A DNA stretch of 17,582 nt, taken from the NCBI GenBank assembly GCA_002731985.1, contig PCCT01000028.1, positions 21,868 through 39,449 of the forward strand. The letters are read 5' to 3'. The stretch is from Nitrospinota bacterium (GTDB lineage: Bacteria > Nitrospinota > Nitrospinia > Nitrospinales > VA-1). Positions 14,477 to 17,582 of the stretch are shown here, piece after piece. The position numbers and the translations under genes were made by a program. The first letter of the stretch is position 1. Every line of letters starts with the position of its first letter. The notes under the pieces were generated by a model. It searched no databases and had not been told where the DNA came from. It saw only the letters and a list, made by a program, of their open reading frames with translations.

Positions 14477-16552
14477 TCAGATAAACATTGGTGCCAGTAC
14501 CAGAGAAACGATGGACATCAGTTTGATCAGGATGTTCATCGCTGGTCCGGAAGTGTCCTTGAGCGGATCGCCCACGGTGTCACCAACAACGGTAGCGTGA
14601 TGGGCTTCGGAGCCTTTACCGCCCAGTTTGCCGCCTTCGACATATTTTTTTGCGTTGTCCCAGGCACCGCCACCGTTCGACATGAACAGTGCCAGCAGAA
14701 CACCTGTCAGAGTTGCGCCCATGAGCATTCCGCCCAAGGCCTCAGCTCCCAACGCAAACCCCATCACGATTGGCATGGAGAACGCAACAACCCCTGGCAA
14801 AATCATTTCCCTGAGAGCCGCCTGTGTGCTGATGTCGATACAACGCGCACTGTCTGGCTTGCCAGTACCTTCCATGAGTCCAGGGATTTCTCTGAACTGG
14901 CGGCGAATTTCTTCAACCATCTGGAAAGCGGCTTTACCCACAGACTTCATGGTCACTGAAGCAACAAAGAAGGGAATGATACCTCCAATGAAAACTCCGA
15001 TTACCACTTCGGTTTGAGTGATATCGATAGATGTGATATTAGCCGCCTGGGTAAATGCTGAGAACAAAGCCAGCGCAGTCAGCGCGGCGGAACCAATTGC
15101 AAAACCTTTACCGATGGCGGCGGTGGTGTTTCCAACCGCATCCAACCCATCGGTGATCTTGCGGGTGTCTTCACCCAGTCCCGCCATTTCAGAGATACCG
15201 CCCGCGTTATCCGCGATAGGTCCGTATGCGTCTACCGACATGGTGATACCAACCGTAGCCAGCATTCCCACTGCGGCCAGCGCCACACCGTAAAGTCCCG
15301 CAAAACCTGCGCCAAACCATATCGCAATTGCGATGATGATAACCGGGATAGCAACACTTTCCAACGCGACTGCCAGTCCGGTAATCATAACGGTAGCCAC
15401 ACCGGTTTTACTCGACTCGGCAATTTCAGTAACCGGAGAACCCGCTGTGTAATATTCCGTGACGAGCCCGATGGCGATACCAGCAAAACAACCTATTGCC
15501 AGAGCAACGAATACACCTGATGGCAAGCCCATAACCTTGATAATAAAAAAAGCAACAAACAACATCGCGCCTGCACTTACAAATGTACAGTTACGAAGTG
15601 CCGCAGAAGGATCTTGATCTTCCAAGGCATCCATCGCGCGAATACCCATGATAGAAGCGATCAAACCCACCATGGCAACAATGATCGGAAGTGCCATATA
15701 CTCGAACTGCTGAGTGGCCATACCAGCACCGATGACAACGGTAGCGATCATAGAACCTACATAAGATTCAAAAATATCCGCACCCAAGCCAGCAGTGTCG
15801 CCAACACAGTCCCCTACGTTATCGGCGATAACGCCTGGGTTTCTTGGATCATCCTCCGGGATACCTGCCTCAACCTTACCCACAAGGTCAGACCCGACAT
15901 CCGCTGTTTTAGTATAGATACCACCACCCACACGGGCGAAAAGAGCGATGGAGCTTGCACCCATGGCAAAGCCACCGATAGCAGAAATCGAATCACCTCT
16001 GGCAAATAAGAGGAAGAGTCCGCCAACACCCAGCAATCCCAAACTAGCAACACTCAGGCCCATGACTGCACCGCCGTTGAAAGCGATGTTGAGTGCCTTG
16101 GCCTGTCCACCTTCAGCGGCCGCTTGCGAGGTACGAACGTTAGATGTGGTCGCGGCGTTCATGCCGAAGAATCCGGCAAGCATTGAACAACCCGCGCCCA
16201 AAGCATAAGCCACAGCGGTCCACATACCGATCCAGAATCCTTTTTGCGAGGAAATAATGATCAGGAGAAGAATGAAAACTCCACCAACGAAATAACCAAG
16301 GATTTTATATTCCCGTGACAGAAAAACCATCGCGCCTTCGTGGATGGCTTCTGCAATTTCTCTCATTTTTTCATTACCATCAGATTGTTCATCAACCTTT
16401 TCGTAAATCTTCCAAGCCACGATCAAGCCAAATAGTCCGAACACTACCGCGAAATATGAATAGTTCTGCGATACGTCCAAGGTAGCCATGAAAACATAGC
16501 CAACCATTGCGATTATGAGAAAGATTATCTCTCCTTTATACTCCTTTAACAT
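14477..16552 (-). CDS. hppA: Membrane-bound ion-translocating pyrophosphatase, K+-dependent type
   Basis: This 691-residue integral membrane enzyme hydrolyses PPi and pumps H+ or Na+ across the inner membrane. It has about 16 hydrophobic segments. The family signature [22 protein letters not shown] lies at residues 218-239, followed by [20 protein letters not shown]; a second Asp-rich site, [15 protein letters not shown], lies near the C-terminus. At the residue that separates subtypes the sequence reads [10 protein letters not shown] (474-483), with Ala478 rather than Lys, indicating the K+-dependent class. That class includes the Na+ pumps, so Na+ transport in a marine cell is plausible but inferred. 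The start overlaps the pth end by 7 bases and has GGAGG about 10 bases upstream, consistent with an rplY-pth-hppA operon. A strong terminator follows. Confidence 0.97.
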   Translation of the reverse strand: MLKEYKGEIIFLIIAMVGYVFMATLDVSQNYSYFAVVFGLFGLIVAWKIYEKVDEQSDGNEKMREIAEAIHEGAMVFLSREYKILGYFVGGVFILLLIIISSQKGFWIGMWTAVAYALGAGCSMLAGFFGMNAATTSNVRTSQAAAEGGQAKALNIAFNGGAVMGLSVASLGLLGVGGLFLLFARGDSISAIGGFAMGASSIALFARVGGGIYTKTADVGSDLVGKVEAGIPEDDPRNPGVIADNVGDCVGDTAGLGADIFESYVGSMIATVVIGAGMATQQFEYMALPIIVAMVGLIASIMGIRAMDALEDQDPSAALRNCTFVSAGAMLFVAFFIIKVMGLPSGVFVALAIGCFAGIAIGLVTEYYTAGSPVTEIAESSKTGVATVMITGLAVALESVAIPVIIIAIAIWFGAGFAGLYGVALAAVGMLATVGITMSVDAYGPIADNAGGISEMAGLGEDTRKITDGLDAVGNTTAAIGKGFAIGSAALTALALFSAFTQAANITSIDITQTEVVIGVFIGGIIPFFVASVTMKSVGKAAFQMVEEIRRQFREIPGLMEGTGKPDSARCIDISTQAALREMILPGVVAFSMPIVMGFALGAEALGGMLMGATLTGVLLALFMSNGGGAWDNAKKYVEGGKLGGKGSEAHHATVVGDTVGDPLKDTSGPAMNILIKLMSIVSLVLAPMFI

Positions 16553-17117
16553 TCTCCGTTTTCCTCCGTTTGATGATTGCGTTTATTCATTTGCACGAGC
16601 GTTTCTTCGATTCTACGCACCGCTTCTTCGACGACCTCGTTGAGGAGTGGGGCTTCCCCTTCCGTAAACGCGGTCAATACATAATCGACGATATCGTCCG
16701 AGTTATCAGGCCGACCGACTCCCACGCGAACGCGATAAAACTGGTCGGTCCCCAATCGTTCGGTGATTGACCGAACCCCTCGTTGACCGGCATCGCCGCC
16801 TTTAGTTTTCATTTTGATCTTGCCCAGTGGCAGGTCTATGTCGTCATGAATGACAAGTACCTTATTGGGTAAAATCTTCAAAGCGGAAATAAGCGACTTG
16901 ACTGCCTGCCCGCTGTTGTTCATATAGGTCATTGGCTTGGCAATCATGACCTGATGGCCCTCTATTTCTCCTTCACCATAGAGAGCCTTATGCTTGTTGT
17001 GGGCGAGTTTAACCCGGTGTTTTTCTGCCAGGTTATCGGCAACTAAAAAGCCGATGTTATGACGCGTTATCTCGTAACGCGGACCAGGATTGCCCAGACC
17101 AATTATTAAAAATGCAT
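16546..17117 (-). CDS. pth: Peptidyl-tRNA hydrolase with a disturbed 5' end
   Basis: Pth releases tRNAs from stalled peptidyl-tRNAs. The protein reads [20 protein letters not shown] (catalytic His in TRHNIGF) through [28 protein letters not shown] and [11 protein letters not shown], so nearly the whole family length is present. However, this frame has no ATG, GTG or TTG before 16947, which is far inside the protein. The natural start, ATG 17117-17115, is in another frame and reaches a stop after three codons. One extra T in the TTTTT run (plus-strand AAAAA at 17108-17112) would give [12 protein letters not shown], a perfect Pth N-terminus. A 1-base assembly error or a true frameshift is likely; a non-ATG start is possible. 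At the E. coli His113-Asn114 positions it has Gln-Arg ([11 protein letters not shown]). It lies between rplY and hppA. Confidence 0.8.
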
Positions 17118-17126
17118 TGGATATGA

Positions 17127-17582
17127 TCAGCCCTCTTTCTTAGGTGAATCTTCTTTGGCGGCCGGTGCATCACCCTCAGCCGCAGTCTCACCTTCAGCCT
17201 CTTCTCCTTCATCGACCTTCTCTTCCTCCTTAACTTTCTCCAGATAGACGCTGACAATAGCCTCCGTGGGCCGATGTAAAACTTTTATTTTATCCGAAAG
17301 GCTAAGGTCCGACATATGGATCACCTGTCCGAGTTCAACAGGAGTCATGTCAATGTCAATGGACTCTGGGATATCATCCGGCAGACATTCTACATGGAGG
17401 GATTTGGTCACCTGATTGACCAGGCCACCCTGTTTTTCTCCTGCAGATTTTCCAATCAAGTTCACAACAACACTGACCTTAACTGCTTTGGTGACATCCA
17501 CTTCCAGAAAGTCCACATGCACCCAGGTCTCCCTGAGGGGATGACTTTGATATTCTTTTATAATGACTTTACGCTGTTTGCC
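17127..17582 (-). CDS. rplY: 50S ribosomal protein L25 (Ctc/TL5 type), N-terminal part outside the window
   Basis: The frame is open through the right edge, so the gene begins beyond the window; the GTG at 17522 is internal. The visible 151 residues start in the middle of the 5S rRNA-binding domain (KQRKVIIKEYQSHPLRETWVHVDFLEVD) and continue with the TL5-type beta domain (VNLIGKSAGEKQGGLVNQ through LSDKIKVLHRPTEAIVSVYL). The C-terminal tail of about 35 residues is strongly acidic and Ala/Glu-rich, as in many long L25 proteins. L25 binds 5S rRNA in the large subunit. Its TGA stop is 9 bases before the expected pth ATG, the common rplY-pth arrangement. Confidence 0.93.
   Translation of the reverse strand, partial: GKQRKVIIKEYQSHPLRETWVHVDFLEVDVTKAVKVSVVVNLIGKSAGEKQGGLVNQVTKSLHVECLPDDIPESIDIDMTPVELGQVIHMSDLSLSDKIKVLHRPTEAIVSVYLEKVKEEEKVDEGEEAEGETAAEGDAPAAKEDSPKKEG

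Noticed and set aside
14468..16208. Plus-strand ORFs opposite hppA as genes
   Set aside because: They are shadows of the conserved membrane protein on the other strand, with no independent support.

Overview
The window looks like ordinary chromosome from a Gram-negative, probably marine bacterium with moderate GC. Its gene content would fit a Nitrospinota (Nitrospina-like) or deltaproteobacterial-type genome: FlaG, an ExeA/GspA-type secretion ATPase, split GlyQ/GlyS, futalosine-pathway MqnA, pyruvate phosphate dikinase (PPDK) and a membrane pyrophosphatase. That placement is inference from gene content only. No CRISPR array, tRNA, rRNA, insertion sequence or phage gene was seen.

Layout. Left edge, plus strand: the 3' end of a flaG-like gene and a small unknown gene. 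Positions 799-2796, minus strand: an SDR-type nucleotide-sugar epimerase followed by the alpha and beta halves of a ThDP-dependent phosphonopyruvate/sulfopyruvate decarboxylase. Positions 3054-9498, minus strand: ppdK, glyS and glyQ, with glyQ and glyS split by about 660 bases holding a plus-strand membrane/TPR gene that looks broken. Positions 9604-9975, plus strand: an unrecognised 123-residue protein. Positions 10086-13063, minus strand: a gspA/exeA-like ATPase gene with an N-terminal J-like domain, then gspB, interrupted by one in-frame TGA. A repeat- and hairpin-rich intergenic stretch follows. Positions 13420-13605, plus strand: yacG. Positions 13602-17582, minus strand: rplY (running off the right edge), pth, hppA, a strong terminator, then mqnA.

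How they connect. PPDK makes PEP and releases PPi, and HppA recovers PPi energy as an ion gradient. PEP is also the precursor of phosphonopyruvate, a possible substrate of the split decarboxylase. GlyQ/GlyS, Pth and L25 serve translation. GspA/GspB-type proteins help the type II secretion machine through the peptidoglycan layer.

The most notable points are: (i) three genes interrupted by what look like single-base events (gspB, pth, and the TPR gene between glyQ and glyS); (ii) a J-like domain without HPD on the GspA ATPase; (iii) a good sigma70-type promoter for gspA whose predicted transcript begins with a 12-bp hairpin; (iv) an 80-base imperfect palindromic element before yacG; (v) an intrinsic terminator that ends a few bases before the mqnA start codon. 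I did not find a convincing new multi-gene system.
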